Positions 45,794 to 57,097 are shown, counted from the first letter of the stretch. The stretch: 64,000 bases of DNA from Coxiella endosymbiont of Amblyomma nuttalli (GCF_018107685.1 NZ_CP064834.1:310001-374000), one strand, 5' to 3'. Translations and numbers: made by a program. The notes: generated by a model from the sequence alone, not told the origin.

Positions 45794-46067
45794 AAAAATG
45801 GTACGTACCCTGACTGGTACGGTGGTAAGTAATAAAATGCAGCACACCATTGTCGTATTAGTTGAACGTCGTGTGCAACACCCCAAGTATGGGAAATTTA
45901 TTAGACGTTCCACGAAAATACACGCACATGATCCGGATAATGCATGTCAAAAACATGACGTAGTTACTATTCGTGAATGTAGACCGATTGCAAAAACTAA
46001 GAGTTGGACATTGCTCAAAATCAAAGAAAGAGTGGAAACGGTAGGTACAGTGAGAGACCAACGATGA
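45780..46067 (+). CDS. rpsQ: 30S ribosomal protein S17
   Basis: 95 residues from ATG 45780, which has an aagga site 8 nt upstream; an in-frame ATG at 45798 is possible. S17 is a primary 16S binder with an OB fold. [22 protein letters not shown] and [18 protein letters not shown] are typical. The stop overlaps the rplN start. Confidence 0.95.
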   Translation: MNKGEKMVRTLTGTVVSNKMQHTIVVLVERRVQHPKYGKFIRRSTKIHAHDPDNACQKHDVVTIRECRPIAKTKSWTLLKIKERVETVGTVRDQR

Positions 46068-46429
46068 TTCAAGCACAATCTGTTATTGATGTGGCAGATA
46101 ATAGTGGAGCACGACGTGTAATGTGCATCAAAGTATTAGGTGGTTCTAAACGCCGATACGCGTGTATTGGTGATGTAATTAAAGTTAGTGTTAAGGAGGC
46201 AGTTCCACGAGCAAAAGTAAAAAAGGGAGAAGTGATGCACGCCGTGGTGGTGCGAACACACAAAGGTATTCGTCGTAGTGATGGTTCTTTGATTCGGTTT
46301 GATAAGAATGCGGTTGTATTGCTAAATAATCAATTACAACCAATTGGGACACGTATTTTTGGGCCGGTGGTTCGCGAACTAAGGTCGAAATTTATGAAAA
46401 TTATTTCATTGGCTTTAGAAGTTTTATAG
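46064..46429 (+). CDS. rplN: 50S ribosomal protein L14
   Basis: 121 residues from ATG 46064, the family start ([18 protein letters not shown]); the longer open frame upstream lies within rpsQ. L14 contacts the 30S subunit in bridge B8. The C-terminal [15 protein letters not shown] is intact. This is the first gene of the spc group. Confidence 0.97.
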   Translation: MIQAQSVIDVADNSGARRVMCIKVLGGSKRRYACIGDVIKVSVKEAVPRAKVKKGEVMHAVVVRTHKGIRRSDGSLIRFDKNAVVLLNNQLQPIGTRIFGPVVRELRSKFMKIISLALEVL

Positions 46430-46445
46430 GTAGAAGCTAATAGTG

Positions 46446-46763
46446 ATGAGCAGAATTAAAAAAGATGATACTGTCATTGTAATTACAGGGAAAGATAAAG
46501 GACGACGAGGTAGGGTATTGGAGGTTTTTTCTAGTGACCGTATTTTAATTGACGGTGTTAATCTGGCTAAAAAACATGTTCGACCTAACCCGAATAAAAA
46601 TAAACAAGGTGGAATACTTAGACGTGAATTAAGTATTCACGTTTCTAACGTAGCTATATATAATCTAGCGACTAAAAAAGCGGATCGAGTAAAAATAAAA
46701 ATTTTGGAAGATGGATCAAAAGTACGTGCTTTTAGATCGAATGGTGAAACAATCGATGTGTGA
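46446..46763 (+). CDS. rplX: 50S ribosomal protein L24
   Basis: 105 residues from ATG 46446; GTG 46443 just before it is an alternative. L24 starts 50S assembly. The KOW motif (DDTVIVITGKDKGRRGRVLEV) is near the N terminus. Length matches E. coli. Confidence 0.96.
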   Translation: MSRIKKDDTVIVITGKDKGRRGRVLEVFSSDRILIDGVNLAKKHVRPNPNKNKQGGILRRELSIHVSNVAIYNLATKKADRVKIKILEDGSKVRAFRSNGETIDV

Positions 46764-46801
46764 TTTACTTGTCATCCTAAGAACTAGTATAGAGTATAAT
46801 T

Positions 46802-47341
46802 ATGACCGAACTACGAGAATTTTATAATAAAACTATTATACCAGCTCTCCAAAAGGAGTTCGGGTTCGAATCTAACATGGCTGTTCCTCGTATTCAGAAA
46901 ATTACGCTTAATATGGGACTTGGTGAAGCAGTCGCGGATAAAAAAAACGTCGAGCATGCTGTAGTAGATATGATGAAAATTTCTGGACAAAAACCGGTAG
47001 TGACCTATGCGCGTAAATCAGAAGCAGGATTTAAAATCCGTGCAGGATGGCCGATCGGTTGTAAAGTCACCTTACGTCGAGAACGCATGTATGAATTTTT
47101 AAAACGACTGATTTCAATTGCGATTCCACGTATTCGAGATTTTCGTGGCCTTAATCCAAAATCATTCGATGGACGCGGAAATTATAGTCTGGGAATTCGT
47201 GAGCAAACTGCTTTTCCAGAAATTCAGTATGATAAAATTGATACTATTAGAGGAATGGACGTTACCATTACTACAACAGCAAAAACAAATACGGAAGCTA
47301 GTGCTTTATTAAAAGCCTTTGGTTTTCCATTAAAGGACTAA
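46802..47341 (+). CDS. rplE: 50S ribosomal protein L5
   Basis: 179 residues, as in E. coli. L5 binds 5S rRNA and contacts P-site t[30 protein letters not shown] and the C-terminal [20 protein letters not shown] segment are family markers. It is 9 nt from rpsN. Confidence 0.97.
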   Translation: MTELREFYNKTIIPALQKEFGFESNMAVPRIQKITLNMGLGEAVADKKNVEHAVVDMMKISGQKPVVTYARKSEAGFKIRAGWPIGCKVTLRRERMYEFLKRLISIAIPRIRDFRGLNPKSFDGRGNYSLGIREQTAFPEIQYDKIDTIRGMDVTITTTAKTNTEASALLKAFGFPLKD

Positions 47342-47350
47342 GGAGCATGC

Positions 47351-47650
47351 ATGGCGAAATTGAGTGTTATTGAACGAAACAAAAAACGTATCCAAAAATC
47401 ACAATCAGCGCGTAAAAAACGGCTGGAGCTTAAAGAAACTGTTCGAAAAGGATGGCCAGAAGAACAAGAAATTGCAATGTTGCAACTGCAAAAAAGCTCG
47501 AGAAATGAAAGCGCTGTGCGCGTGAGAATCCGGTGCCGTAATTGTGGTCGTTCTCGTGGTATATTGAGAAAATTTGCATTATGTCGCATCCATCTGCGTG
47601 AAGCAGCGATGCGAGGTGATGTCCCTGGTTTAAAAAAAGCGAGCTGGTGA
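47351..47650 (+). CDS. rpsN: 30S ribosomal protein S14 with partial zinc-ribbon motif
   Basis: 99 residues, the length of the long zinc-free S14 type, ending in [17 protein letters not shown]. Unusually, the C-terminal part has C62-x2-C65-x12-C78-x2-H81. That is the zinc-ribbon spacing of short S14 proteins with a histidine as fourth ligand, whereas E. coli S14 has lost these ligands. Whether zinc is bound cannot be told from sequence. Confidence 0.96.
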   Translation: MAKLSVIERNKKRIQKSQSARKKRLELKETVRKGWPEEQEIAMLQLQKSSRNESAVRVRIRCRNCGRSRGILRKFALCRIHLREAAMRGDVPGLKKASW

Positions 47651-47652
47651 TT

Positions 47653-48045
47653 ATGATGCAGGATCCTATTTCAGATATGCTAACGCGTATACGTAATGCA
47701 CAAGCAGTAGCAAAAAAAGCAGTCACAATACCTTTGTCAACATTAAAATTAAGTATTGCAGAGGTTCTTAAAGCAGAAGGATATATTGTTGATTATCGTA
47801 AAGAAGGTGGTTTAATAAAATCTCTGTTGATTATTGAATTGAAATATCATGAAGGGAAGCCCGTTATTGCGTATATTGAGCGAGTCAGTCGTCCTGCATT
47901 ACGCGTTTATAGCGGTAAAGATGAGTTACCAACGGTTAAAAATGGTTTGGGAATCTCAATTATTTCGACTTCAAAGGGTGTCATGTCTAATCGTCAAGCA
48001 TATCGTCAAGGCGAGGGCGGAGAAGTCCTCTGTTACGTCAGTTAG
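47653..48045 (+). CDS. rpsH: 30S ribosomal protein S8
   Basis: 130 residues from ATG 47653 ([17 protein letters not shown]), matching E. coli S8; the GTG at 47647 overlaps rpsN. S8 binds 16S helix 21 and in E. coli represses the spc operon. [11 protein letters not shown] and [15 protein letters not shown] are typical. Confidence 0.96.
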   Translation: MMQDPISDMLTRIRNAQAVAKKAVTIPLSTLKLSIAEVLKAEGYIVDYRKEGGLIKSLLIIELKYHEGKPVIAYIERVSRPALRVYSGKDELPTVKNGLGISIISTSKGVMSNRQAYRQGEGGEVLCYVS

Positions 48046-48057
48046 GAGAAATCATGT

Positions 48058-48603
48058 ATGGTGAGTCGTGTTGCTAAAAGTCCGATTGAAATTCCTGCTG
48101 GCGTTGATGTGAAGATAGAAGCGCAACAGGTGATTGTGAAAGGTAAGTTAGGTGAACTTAAGCAAAACATTCACCGCGCTGTCAAAGTTATAAGGAGAGA
48201 ATACGAACTTCAATTAATGCCGATATGTGATAAATATGATTTAACGACATCTAATGCACTGGCGGGAACAACTCGAGCGATACTGAGGAACATGATACAT
48301 GGTGTTCATAAAGGATTTCAACGTAAATTGGTGATGGTAGGTGTGGGCTATCGGGCTAAAGCAGAGGGTAAGATACTTCACGTGACAGTAGGTCTATCCC
48401 ATCCAATTAAGATAGAAATGACAGTCGGCCTTTCTGTAGAAACCCCGAGCGCGACTGAAATAATCATCAAAGGCGCTGATAAATTTTCGGTTTGCCAGAT
48501 GGCCGCAAATATTCGTGCGATAAGACCGCCGGAACCCTATAAAGGTAAAGGTATACGATATGATGATGAACGTGTGGTTCTTAAAGAGGTAAAAAAGAAA
48601 TAA
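48058..48603 (+). CDS. rplF: 50S ribosomal protein L6
   Basis: 181 residues from ATG 48058 with an aggaga site upstream. L6 lies near the sarcin-ricin loop. [17 protein letters not shown] at the N terminus and [14 protein letters not shown] near the C terminus are typical. It overlaps the rplR start by one base. Confidence 0.97.
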   Translation: MVSRVAKSPIEIPAGVDVKIEAQQVIVKGKLGELKQNIHRAVKVIRREYELQLMPICDKYDLTTSNALAGTTRAILRNMIHGVHKGFQRKLVMVGVGYRAKAEGKILHVTVGLSHPIKIEMTVGLSVETPSATEIIIKGADKFSVCQMAANIRAIRPPEPYKGKGIRYDDERVVLKEVKKK

Positions 48604-48956
48604 TGGATAAACGACGAAAACGATTGCGCCGTGCGCGTCGAACGCGAGAAAAAATCAAAAAATTGGGTATAGTGCGTTTATGCGTTTATCGGTCACTTAA
48701 TCATATCTATACACAACTGATTGTAGACACTGATGCTAACGTATTAACTACCGCATCGACTGTAGAAGAAAAAATAAAAAGTCAATTGCAATATGGTGGT
48801 AATATTCAGGCAGCTACCATGGTAGGGAGACTTATTGCAGAGCGTGCAAAAAAAGTAGGTGTTACAAAAGTGGCTTTTGATCGTAGTGGTTATAAATATC
48901 ATGGTCGTGTACGTGCGCTCGCAGAAGCGGCACGCAAAGGCGGGTTAGAATACTAA
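48603..48956 (+). CDS. rplR: 50S ribosomal protein L18
   Basis: 117 residues, the E. coli length. L18 brings 5S rRNA into the 50S subunit. The basic N terminus ([16 protein letters not shown]) and the C-terminal [20 protein letters not shown] are diagnostic. Confidence 0.97.
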   Translation: MDKRRKRLRRARRTREKIKKLGIVRLCVYRSLNHIYTQLIVDTDANVLTTASTVEEKIKSQLQYGGNIQAATMVGRLIAERAKKVGVTKVAFDRSGYKYHGRVRALAEAARKGGLEY

Positions 48957-48972
48957 AAAGTAGGGTGTATTT

Positions 48973-49479
48973 ATGCAAGAAGCAGGTACTGATACGATAA
49001 CGGACGGAATACAAGATAAATTGGTTGAAGTGCGACGAACAGCTAAAGTTGTTAAAGGGGGGCGTGTTTTTGGCTTCTCTGCACTGGTGGTAGCTGGTGA
49101 TGGTGAAGGTAAAGTCGGTTTTGGTTTAGGTAAAGCTAGAGAAGTGCCGGTTGCAATTCAAAAAGCGACAGAAAGTGCACGTCGTAACATGATCTCTGTA
49201 CATCTGCGAGGCAACACTTTACATCATTCCATTAAAGCTTCGCACGTATCGTCAACCGTATTGATGTTACCTGCCTCAGAAGGCACAGGAGTAATTGCTG
49301 GTAATGCAATGCGTGCCATTTTTGAAGTGATGGGTGTACAAAATGTGTTATCAAAATGTATTGGTTCTTCAAATCCGATTAACGTAGTTCGCGCGACATT
49401 TAAAGGATTAAAGACAATGGAAACACCAGAATCCGTAGCTGCAAAGCGTGGGAAAGTCATTCAAGAGATTACGGAGTAG
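48973..49479 (+). CDS. rpsE: 30S ribosomal protein S5
   Basis: 168 residues. S5 helps keep decoding accurate and unwinds mRNA at the entry. The N-terminal dsRNA-binding-like domain ([21 protein letters not shown]) and the second domain ([21 protein letters not shown]) are complete. Confidence 0.97.
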   Translation: MQEAGTDTITDGIQDKLVEVRRTAKVVKGGRVFGFSALVVAGDGEGKVGFGLGKAREVPVAIQKATESARRNMISVHLRGNTLHHSIKASHVSSTVLMLPASEGTGVIAGNAMRAIFEVMGVQNVLSKCIGSSNPINVVRATFKGLKTMETPESVAAKRGKVIQEITE

Positions 49480-49485
49480 GTAGTC

Positions 49486-49686
49486 ATGGAAGAACAAAAA
49501 TTACGTGTTACCTTAATGAAAAGCAAATTCGGTCGAAAGCGAGGTCATCGTGAGTGTGTTGAGGCTTTAGGATTACGTCATATTCGGCAGTCGGTAGAAG
49601 TCGCTGATACCTATGTTAATCGCGGCCTAATCAAGCAAGTTGCTTATTTATTACAAGTTGAGGCAGTTCGAGATGCAACTAAATAG
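49486..49686 (+). CDS. rpmD: 50S ribosomal protein L30
   Basis: 66 residues. The [17 protein letters not shown] segment and [10 protein letters not shown] match the family, and the length is close to E. coli (59). The last 14 nt overlap the rplO start. Confidence 0.93.
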   Translation: MEEQKLRVTLMKSKFGRKRGHRECVEALGLRHIRQSVEVADTYVNRGLIKQVAYLLQVEAVRDATK

Positions 49687-50104
49687 TTTAAAACCCGATC
49701 TAGGCTCCCGTAAATACAAAATACGAGTTGGTCGAGGTATTGGTAGTGGCAGAGGCAAGACGTGTGGTCGTGGTCATAAAGGTCAGCGCTCACGTTCAGG
49801 TGGTTATCATAAAGTTGGTTTCGAAGGCGGTCAGATGCCGCTGCAGCGTCGGATACCAAAATTTGGTTTTGTTTCGCGAAAGAGTTTGGTGTCAACCGAA
49901 GTGCGTTTACGTGAATTAAATAGAGTTAGTTCTGGTATAGTAAATATCGAAGTATTAAAAGCTGTTGGTATTATCAATAACCAAATTAAGTACGTTAAAA
50001 TATTTGCCTCGGGTAAATTAGAAAGATCTGTGACTATTCGTGGTTTGCGCATCACTAAAGGTGCTAAAGCTGCCGTTGAGGCAGTAGGTGGTCAGGTAGA
50101 ATAA
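49673..50104 (+). CDS. rplO: 50S ribosomal protein L15
   Basis: 143 residues from ATG 49673 ([14 protein letters not shown]), the family start; codons upstream lie inside rpmD. The glycine-rich [20 protein letters not shown] segment and [17 protein letters not shown] are characteristic. It is followed by secY, the usual order. Confidence 0.97.
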   Translation: MQLNSLKPDLGSRKYKIRVGRGIGSGRGKTCGRGHKGQRSRSGGYHKVGFEGGQMPLQRRIPKFGFVSRKSLVSTEVRLRELNRVSSGIVNIEVLKAVGIINNQIKYVKIFASGKLERSVTIRGLRITKGAKAAVEAVGGQVE

Positions 50105-50148
50105 CAAATGCATTCCTATAAATGAAGTAACAAAGTCTAGGTGAGATA

Positions 50149-51474
50149 ATGGCTAAAAAACTCGGTGCATCTTTGTCGCAAGGCGGCCTGAGCGAGTTAA
50201 AACGTCGCTTGTTGTTTGTTTTAATCGGTATTGTTGTGTATCGACTGGGTTCCTACATCCCAGTGCCTGGCCTTAATCCTGCTCGCTTAACACAGATCTT
50301 TCAGCAACACGCAATGGGTTTTTTAGGAATGTTTAATATGTTTTCCGGTGGTGCCTTAAGTCGGATGACGATTTTTGCTTTAGGGGTAATGCCCTACATT
50401 TCCTCTTCTATCATCATTCAAATGTACAGTCAAATTTCTCCGGCCATGCAGATAATGCGAAAAGAGGGAAATGCTGGACGTCGTAAGATTAATCAATATA
50501 CTCGCTATGGGACTGTTACTTTATCTTTATTACAGTCCATTTTTATGACTAACTGGCTGGTGAATAGTGGTACAGTGATTAACCCGAGTTTAAGTTTTTA
50601 TTTTACCGCTGTTGTCACACTGGTTACTGGTACTTTGTTTTTAATGTGGCTTGGCGAACAGATGACAGAGCAAGGTGTAGGGAATGGTATTTCTTTAATT
50701 ATTTTTGCGAGTATTGCATCACGTTTTCCGGCAGCAGTAGGACAAGTATTTACCCAAGTTCAGCAAGGTCAAATGTCAGTATTGACCTTACTACTTTTGA
50801 TAATGGCGGTAGTAATGATCACCTTAATTGTAGTGTTTTTTGAACGTGCGCAACGACGTATTGCTATTAATTATGCAAAACGTCAACAAGGTAGAAGATT
50901 GTATGCTGCACAAAGCAGCCATTTACCATTGAAAATTAATATGGCAGGAGTCATTCCAGTGATTTTTGCACAAAGTATTATTTTATTTCCTGGTGCGGTT
51001 GCTAAATTTATGTCGTCGGTAAAAGGATTAGGCTGGTTGAATGATGTTTCCTTAGTACTTTCTAATGCCCAACCGGTGTATAGCGTAATTTTTGCTGTTG
51101 CTGTAATTTTTTTCAGTTTTTTCTATACGGCTTTAGTATTTAATCCGAAAGAAACTGCCGAGAATTTAAAAAAATCAGGTGCTTTTATTCCAGGTATCCG
51201 TCCAGGCGAACAAACTGCAAATTATATTGATAAGGTAATGACCCGACTAACTTTAGCTGGGTCTATCTATTTAACCGTAGTTGCTCTTTTACCACAATTT
51301 TTTATCTTGGCATGGAATCTTCCGTTCTATTTTGGAGGAACTTCTTTACTAATCGTAGTAGTGGTTATTATGGACTTCTTGGCTCAAGTGCAGGCACACT
51401 TAATGAGTCATCAATATGAATCTTTAATGAAGAAATCTGGTATAAAAGGTTCAAAATTTGGACTGATTCGATAG
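50149..51474 (+). CDS. secY: preprotein translocase subunit SecY
   Basis: 441-residue inner-membrane protein with ten predicted helices that forms the protein-conducting channel with SecE (24492) and SecG. The second-helix plug region ([26 protein letters not shown]) and the cytoplasmic loop [22 protein letters not shown] are typical. Full length. Confidence 0.97.
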   Translation: MAKKLGASLSQGGLSELKRRLLFVLIGIVVYRLGSYIPVPGLNPARLTQIFQQHAMGFLGMFNMFSGGALSRMTIFALGVMPYISSSIIIQMYSQISPAMQIMRKEGNAGRRKINQYTRYGTVTLSLLQSIFMTNWLVNSGTVINPSLSFYFTAVVTLVTGTLFLMWLGEQMTEQGVGNGISLIIFASIASRFPAAVGQVFTQVQQGQMSVLTLLLLIMAVVMITLIVVFFERAQRRIAINYAKRQQGRRLYAAQSSHLPLKINMAGVIPVIFAQSIILFPGAVAKFMSSVKGLGWLNDVSLVLSNAQPVYSVIFAVAVIFFSFFYTALVFNPKETAENLKKSGAFIPGIRPGEQTANYIDKVMTRLTLAGSIYLTVVALLPQFFILAWNLPFYFGGTSLLIVVVVIMDFLAQVQAHLMSHQYESLMKKSGIKGSKFGLIR

Positions 51475-51487
51475 CGAGGTTGGTTGA

Positions 51488-51610
51488 ATGAAAGTTAGAG
51501 TATCGGTAAAAAGAATGTGTCGAAATTGTGAAGTGATTCGACGAGATGGTGTTGTACGAGTGATCTGCACTAACGCTCGACACAAACAACGGCAAAAGGG
51601 TGGAAAATAA
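51488..51610 (+). CDS. rpmJ: 50S ribosomal protein L36
   Basis: 40-residue protein starting [20 protein letters not shown]. The zinc-ribbon ligands follow the C-x2-C … C-x4-H pattern (CRNC, then CTNARH) of the zinc-containing L36. It lies 13 nt after secY and before rpsM, as in E. coli. It is easily missed because of its size. Confidence 0.95.
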   Translation: MKVRVSVKRMCRNCEVIRRDGVVRVICTNARHKQRQKGGK

Positions 51611-51697
51611 GATTTCGTTACTTGATTTACCAGGCAATAAAGAGTACGCTTGAAAATCTTTTATCGATAAATATTAATAAGTTGGAGTAGAAACAGG

Positions 51698-52066
51698 ATG
51701 GTAGTAATGGTGGCTCGCATTGCGGGCGTTAACATTCCGGTACGAAAACACACGCGGATAGCATTACAAGCCATCTATGGTATTGGTCATGCCAGAGCTT
51801 TGGAAATTTGCAAGGCTACTAAAATTGATTCAGGAAGGAAAGTTAATGAGTTATCTGACACTGAATTGGAAGCTTTACGTGCTGAAGTGAGTAAGTGTAC
51901 TGTTGAAGGTGATTTGCGCCGTGAACGCTCGATGGATATTAAAAGAAAAGTGGATTTAGGCACATATCAGGGTATTCGACATCGTCGCGGATTGCCTGTG
52001 CGTGGTCAGAGAACACGTACCAATGCACGCATCCGTAAAGGCAAGCGTAAACCTATGAGAACTTGA
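51698..52066 (+). CDS. rpsM: 30S ribosomal protein S13
   Basis: 122 residues from ATG 51698, which has a GGAG site 10 nt upstream. ATG 51707 would give the more usual N terminus ([11 protein letters not shown]). S13 contacts tRNA and the 50S in the head bridge. [33 protein letters not shown]-type sequence near the C terminus is diagnostic. Confidence 0.96.
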   Translation: MVVMVARIAGVNIPVRKHTRIALQAIYGIGHARALEICKATKIDSGRKVNELSDTELEALRAEVSKCTVEGDLRRERSMDIKRKVDLGTYQGIRHRRGLPVRGQRTRTNARIRKGKRKPMRT

Positions 52067-52100
52067 TGTTTGATCATTGAAGAAGAAAAGGTTGTATTTT

Positions 52101-52472
52101 ATGATAAAAAAACGTTATCGCAAGGTCACTGAAGGAATTGCTCATATTAAAGCGACATTCAATAACACCATGATTAGTGTATCTGACCTGCAAGGTAATG
52201 TTTTATGCTTTCGTTCTGCAGGCAGTACTGGTTTTAAAGGATCTCGGAAAGGGACTCCCTACGGAGCACAGTTAGCTTCAGAAGAAGTTGGTCGAGTAGC
52301 TCGCGAAAATTTTGATATGCGTCGAGTTGCAGTACGTGTTAGAGGTCCTGGCGCAGGTCGTGATTCGGCTATTCGAGGATTGCGTTCAGCAGGTTTAGAA
52401 GTGATTAACTTGCAGGATTGCACACGCCTACCTCATAACGGTTGTCGGCCACGCAAGAAACGGCGAGTGTAG
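52101..52472 (+). CDS. rpsK: 30S ribosomal protein S11
   Basis: 123 residues from ATG 52101; an upstream in-frame TTG (52077) adds residues without family counterpart. S11 lies on the platform near the E-site codon. [14 protein letters not shown] and the C-terminal [14 protein letters not shown] are typical. Confidence 0.96.
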   Translation: MIKKRYRKVTEGIAHIKATFNNTMISVSDLQGNVLCFRSAGSTGFKGSRKGTPYGAQLASEEVGRVARENFDMRRVAVRVRGPGAGRDSAIRGLRSAGLEVINLQDCTRLPHNGCRPRKKRRV

Positions 52473-52482
52473 GAGGTTAATG

Positions 52483-53103
52483 ATGGCGAGGTATCTAGGT
52501 CCGAAATGTCGACTATCACGTCGTGAAAAAACCGATTTGCAACTAAAAAGCGGCATTCGTGCAATCGACTCAAAATGTAATATCGCACGTATTCCAGGTA
52601 TGCATTGGCAACGAAGAGGTCGGTCTACCGATTATGGCATTCAGTTACGAATGAAACAAATGATTAAACGCTATTATGATGTATTTGAAAAACAATTCCG
52701 CAATTATTATAAACGCGCTGATCGATTAAAAGGTTCTACCGGTAATAATTTATTAAGATTGTTAGAGTGTCGTCTTGACAATGTGGTTTATCGTATGAGC
52801 TTTGCAACAACTCGCGCGGAAGCAAGACAGTTAGTAAGTCATAAAGCTATTTTAGCGAATGGAGCAATCGTTAATATTCCTTCATATCAAGTAAAACCGG
52901 GAGACGTTATTGAAGTTCACAATAAAGCTAAAAGCCAACTTCGTGTCAAAGCCTCATTGGAATTAGCACAGCAACGCGTTCCGATTTCTTGGATTGAAGT
53001 TGATATAAAGAATATGGTGGGTATTTTTAGAAACCAGCCAGATGTGGCTGAGTTGCCTACCGAATTTAAAGTCAACCTCGTTGTTGAACTCTATTCAAAA
53101 TGA
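52483..53103 (+). CDS. rpsD: 30S ribosomal protein S4
   Basis: 206 residues from ATG 52483, the E. coli length, with a perfect AGGAGG site at 6-nt spacing; the ATG one codon earlier is too close to it. S4 starts 30S body assembly and in E. coli represses the alpha operon. [14 protein letters not shown] and the S4 RNA-binding domain ([23 protein letters not shown]) are intact. Confidence 0.97.
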   Translation: MARYLGPKCRLSRREKTDLQLKSGIRAIDSKCNIARIPGMHWQRRGRSTDYGIQLRMKQMIKRYYDVFEKQFRNYYKRADRLKGSTGNNLLRLLECRLDNVVYRMSFATTRAEARQLVSHKAILANGAIVNIPSYQVKPGDVIEVHNKAKSQLRVKASLELAQQRVPISWIEVDIKNMVGIFRNQPDVAELPTEFKVNLVVELYSK

Positions 53104-53115
53104 GAGGCCATAGAT

Positions 53116-54114
53116 ATGCAGCAACAAGCTATTTATAAGTCGTTTTTAACACCGAAAAACATTCAAGTTCAAACTGTTTCGATTAATTACTTTCGCATTA
53201 TTCTAGAGCCACTAGAACGAGGCTTTGGATATACATTGGGAAATGCATTGCGCCGAATTTTGTTATCTTCAATGCCTGGAGCAGCGATTGTCGAAGTAGA
53301 AATTAAAGGTGTTTTGCATGAATATAGTTCCATTGAAGGTATTCGCGAAGACGTTGTTGATATCTTATTGAATTTGAAAGGCATTGCGATTAAGCTAGAG
53401 AATCGTGATGAGGCTAAATTAATTTTGAGTATGAAAGGTGCAGGTACTGTCGTTGCTGCCGATATTAAAGCTGATCATGGTGTTAAGATTGTTAATCCTA
53501 ATCACGTTATTGCTCATTTGACTAAAGAAGGTGCAGTTGATATGACTCTTAAAGTCGCCATGGGTCGTGGTTATGATCCTGCGAGCACTCGTATGGATGG
53601 AGGAGGGCAAACTCGTCCTGTGGGTGTTCTATTATTGGACGCCTCTTATAGTCCAGTTCGTCGTGTAACCTATTCAGTAGAAAATGCTCGGGTTGAAAAG
53701 CGAACCGATTTGGATAAATTAATCATTGATCTTGAAACAAATGGTACTTTGAATCCAGAAGAAGCTATTCGTTATGCAGCGACCATTCTACAACACCAAT
53801 TAGCCGCCTTTGTAGATCTAAAACATGAAGAATATCATGGTAGTAATAGAAAAGAGAATAAGATTGATCCACTGTTATTGCGTTCTGTTGATGACCTAGA
53901 ATTAACGGTGCGAGCAGCTAATTGCTTAAAAGCAGAAAGTATTTATTATATCGGAGATTTAGTTCAGCGTTCAGAAAATGATTTATTAAAGACCCCTAAT
54001 TTAGGTAGAAAATCATTGTTGGAAATTAAGAGCGTTCTTGCACAAAACGGCTTAAGTTTGAGTATGAATATTGAGGGATGGCCTCCGGCTTGTTTATTAG
54101 TAGAGGAAAAATAG
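53116..54114 (+). CDS. rpoA: DNA-directed RNA polymerase subunit alpha
   Basis: 332 residues. The N-terminal dimerisation domain contains [22 protein letters not shown]. The C-terminal domain, which binds UP elements and activators ([23 protein letters not shown] … [10 protein letters not shown]), is complete. Location between rpsD and rplQ is standard. Confidence 0.98.
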   Translation: MQQQAIYKSFLTPKNIQVQTVSINYFRIILEPLERGFGYTLGNALRRILLSSMPGAAIVEVEIKGVLHEYSSIEGIREDVVDILLNLKGIAIKLENRDEAKLILSMKGAGTVVAADIKADHGVKIVNPNHVIAHLTKEGAVDMTLKVAMGRGYDPASTRMDGGGQTRPVGVLLLDASYSPVRRVTYSVENARVEKRTDLDKLIIDLETNGTLNPEEAIRYAATILQHQLAAFVDLKHEEYHGSNRKENKIDPLLLRSVDDLELTVRAANCLKAESIYYIGDLVQRSENDLLKTPNLGRKSLLEIKSVLAQNGLSLSMNIEGWPPACLLVEEK

Positions 54115-54117
54115 ATA

Positions 54118-54501
54118 ATGTACCATCGTAAAAGTGGTAGATATTTAAATCGTACAGGAGAGCATCGTTTTGCAATGCTGCAAAATATGGCTGTATCGTT
54201 AATTAAACACGATCTGATTAAGACAACTTTACCTAAAGCCAAAGAACTACGTCGACTGGTTGAGCCTTTAATTACTTTAGCCAAAAAAGATAGTGTTGCC
54301 AATCGCCGTCTCGCTTTTAATCGTTTGCGTGACAATATTGCTGTGGTAAAACTTTTTAAAGAAATTGGACCCCGTTACAAAGATCGGCCTGGTGGTTATT
54401 GTCGTGTACTCAAATGCGGTTCTCGTGTTGGGGACAGCGCACCGATGGCTGTCGTCCAATTAATTGACCATAAAGAATCAGAAGCAGCTGAAGCTGAATA
54501 A
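54118..54501 (+). CDS. rplQ: 50S ribosomal protein L17
   Basis: 127 residues, last gene of the alpha operon. [23 protein letters not shown] at the start and the short C-terminal domain with [20 protein letters not shown] are typical. It starts 3 nt after the rpoA stop. Confidence 0.97.
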   Translation: MYHRKSGRYLNRTGEHRFAMLQNMAVSLIKHDLIKTTLPKAKELRRLVEPLITLAKKDSVANRRLAFNRLRDNIAVVKLFKEIGPRYKDRPGGYCRVLKCGSRVGDSAPMAVVQLIDHKESEAAEAE

Positions 54502-54903
54502 GTATAAACGAAATATCATGGATTTTCTTAATACTAAGCGACATCAGACTAATCGATACTAAAGGCTTTGTTACATAACAATATAAACGACTTCTGCTTG
54601 ATTTGACTATTTAAATTACCAAGTGAAAGAACGTGTCATTCTAATGTATCATCTTTAAGTGTATTATCTTTAAGAAGTCGAGTGTTTAATTTCATTATTT
54701 TCCTCACGTTTTGTTCTATCTATTATTTAACTGCCTAGGAAAGTAGTTATACAATAAAGTCAGAGGTTCCCTGAATTGAGATGACCGTAGGTGATGTTAT
54801 AATTTTAGAAATTCAAGGACCGTTCGCTATATCTATAGGAAAAAATTGTGATAACGTAATAAGGATTGATAGCTAAAAAAGATAGAAGAAGAGAGAATAT
54901 ATT
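54502..54903. other. intergenic region between rplQ and fabV
   Basis: 402 nt without a gene. It contains a 15-bp tandem duplication with one mismatch (54645-54674, tgtatcatctttaag/tgtattatctttaag). I see no convincing terminator for the alpha operon. Confidence 0.5.
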
Positions 54904-56106
54904 ATGGTTGTTCGACCGAAAATTCGGGGATTTATTTGCACAACAGCACATCCGGAAGGTTGCGCGAAATATGTAATGCAATGGATTGATTATGTTAAAA
55001 AGAAGTCGTATTTAAGTGAAGGTCCCAAAAAAGTATTAGTTATTGGAGCCTCGACAGGTTTTGGTCTGGCCAGCCGGATTGTATCCGCCTTAGGTGCTGG
55101 CGCTCAAACGATCGGTGTGTTTTTTGAGAAACAGCCTATAAGTGGAAAACGCACTGCTTCTGCGGGTTGGTATAATACAGCTGCATTTGAAAAGATAGCT
55201 TATGATGAAGGGTTATATGCTAAAAGCATTAATGGTGATGCCTTTTCCAAAGCAATTAAACAAAAAGCAGTTGATTTAATTAAAAATGATTGGCAAGGCG
55301 ATGTTGATCTTGTGATTTATAGTATTGCCTCTCCACGCCGTATTCATCCTAAAAACGGCAGAATATTTAATGCTGTTTTAAAGCCGATTGGTCAACCATA
55401 TTGTAATAAAACCGTTAACGTCATGACAGGTGAAGTGAGTGAGATTTTCATCGAGTCGGCGAATGAAAAGGAAATTAAAGATACTGAAACCGTGATGGGT
55501 GGGGAAGATTGGGTATTATGGATAGATGCTTTACTAAAAAATAATTGTCTGGCAAAAGGCGTCAAAACAGTTGCTTTCACTTACATTGGTCCAAAATTAA
55601 CGCATGCCATCTATCGTAATGGTACAATCGGCAGAGCTAAACTTCATTTAGAAAAAACAGCGAAGAAATTAGATATACAGTTAAAATCAAAATTAGATGG
55701 ACGAGCATTAATTTCAGTGAACAAAGCATTAGTTACACAGGCCAGTGCAGCTATTCCGGTAGTGCCACTCTATGTTACGTTGCTTTATAAGATAATGAAG
55801 AGAAAAAATATTCATGAAGGTTGTATCGAACAAATATGGCGATTGTTTAGTGAACGTTTGTATCATAATTATGAAATTCCAACTGATTCAGAAGGACGTA
55901 TTCGTATTGATGATTGGGAAATGAGAGACGATGTACAAAAGGCAGTTGAACGATTATGGAATCTAATTGGGAACGATAATATTGAAATCATTTCTGATAT
56001 TGCCGATTATCGTAGAGAATTTTATCACTTATTTGGCTTTGACTTGAGTGGTATTGATTATAAAAAAGAAGTTGATATTAATATTGCTATCCCTTCAATT
56101 CGATAA
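54904..56106 (+). CDS. fabV: enoyl-ACP reductase FabV
   Basis: 400 residues. It reduces trans-2-enoyl-ACP with NADH in the last step of the fatty-acid elongation cycle. The N terminus (KIRGFICTTAHPEGC) is diagnostic of FabV. The nucleotide-binding loop is GASTGFGLASR (48-58), and the catalytic pair of the Y-x8-K motif is Y237 and K246. This isozyme is not inhibited by triclosan in other bacteria. It works with acyl carrier protein activated by the phosphopantetheinyl transferase at 21791. The stop codon lies in a 10-bp tandem duplication. Confidence 0.96.
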   Translation: MVVRPKIRGFICTTAHPEGCAKYVMQWIDYVKKKSYLSEGPKKVLVIGASTGFGLASRIVSALGAGAQTIGVFFEKQPISGKRTASAGWYNTAAFEKIAYDEGLYAKSINGDAFSKAIKQKAVDLIKNDWQGDVDLVIYSIASPRRIHPKNGRIFNAVLKPIGQPYCNKTVNVMTGEVSEIFIESANEKEIKDTETVMGGEDWVLWIDALLKNNCLAKGVKTVAFTYIGPKLTHAIYRNGTIGRAKLHLEKTAKKLDIQLKSKLDGRALISVNKALVTQASAAIPVVPLYVTLLYKIMKRKNIHEGCIEQIWRLFSERLYHNYEIPTDSEGRIRIDDWEMRDDVQKAVERLWNLIGNDNIEIISDIADYRREFYHLFGFDLSGIDYKKEVDINIAIPSIR

Positions 56107-56119
56107 ATTTCGATAAATT
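56100..56119. repeat. 10-bp tandem duplication over the fabV stop codon
   Basis: tcgataaatt twice in succession; the first unit carries the fabV TAA. A 16-bp duplication with one mismatch follows at 56143-56174 (…catacaacta twice). Confidence 0.8.
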
Positions 56120-56487
56120 AAGCCAATTGACAGCACTAATAATTATTTCATACAACTATTACTTCATACAACTAGCCATCATTTTCTGTTGAATCACTAC
56201 TAATAAGGCATAATAATCAATTTAATAGCTTACTTAGTTGTTTGAATTGATCAGGGGTGGAATCGAGGTGGATCCCCATGGTAAAATACATTAATAGGCT
56301 TAGGCTCAGGCTTATGCTTATGGAACTGTGAATGTTCTACACGTAAAGCAGTTAGCGACTGCGCTCATAGCAATTTTAAGTTAGGAAAAGTGACATCGCA
56401 CAAGACTGAATTTTTACTATTCGCAGACGAAAACTCGCTTTGTTCCACACATGCCTGCGAAGCTATTATATTATTGTAGTGATTTTA
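56120..56487. other. intergenic region between fabV and ssb (convergent)
   Basis: About 370 nt between convergent genes. Apart from the 16-bp duplication at 56143-56174, nothing recognisable is present. Confidence 0.5.
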
Positions 56488-56979
56488 TTAAAAGGGAATA
56501 TCATCATCAAAATTAGGAAATGACGCATCGTCGCCAGATACGGAGGCTTGTGTGGAAGCTTGAGTATTCGAAAACCCACTTTTTTGCTTATGAGATCCAC
56601 TTGCTTCATTCAGCTGATTGTTATGATTTCCGCCATTACCACTACGGCTATCAAGCATATGCATTTCATTGGCGATAATCTCCGTTGTATAACGATCGAC
56701 GCCATTCTTATCTTGCCATTTACGTGTGCGCAGACTACCTTCTATATAAACTTTAGAGCCTTTGTGTAAATACTCACCCACAATTTCTGCTAATCGATTA
56801 AAAAAAGCGACACGATGCCATTCTGTACGCTCTTGAAATTCACCAGTTTGTTTATCTCGCCAACTTGCACTTGTGGCTAATGTCACGTTAGCAACGGCAT
56901 TTCCATTCGGTGTAAAACGCACTTCGGGATCTTGACCTAAATTTCCAATTAAAATTACCTTGTTAACACCTCTAGCCAT
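56488..56979 (-). CDS. ssb: single-stranded DNA-binding protein
   Basis: 163 residues. The N-terminal OB fold begins [20 protein letters not shown]. The middle is a glutamine/asparagine/serine-rich linker, and the acidic tip DDDIPF is the docking tail for replication and repair proteins. An AGGAG site lies 7 nt before the start on the minus strand. The MFS gene upstream on the same strand is its usual neighbour in gammaproteobacteria. Confidence 0.97.
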   Translation of the reverse strand: MARGVNKVILIGNLGQDPEVRFTPNGNAVANVTLATSASWRDKQTGEFQERTEWHRVAFFNRLAEIVGEYLHKGSKVYIEGSLRTRKWQDKNGVDRYTTEIIANEMHMLDSRSGNGGNHNNQLNEASGSHKQKSGFSNTQASTQASVSGDDASFPNFDDDIPF

Positions 56980-57097
56980 TGTAATCTCCTAAGTTTTCAA
57001 TCCTGAATTATTTCTCGTCATTTTAACGAAAACGAAATCCTGAGCGCTTAGCAAGTCATAAATTCGTAGATAAGCCAGTGTGACAAGTGGTCGCTAA

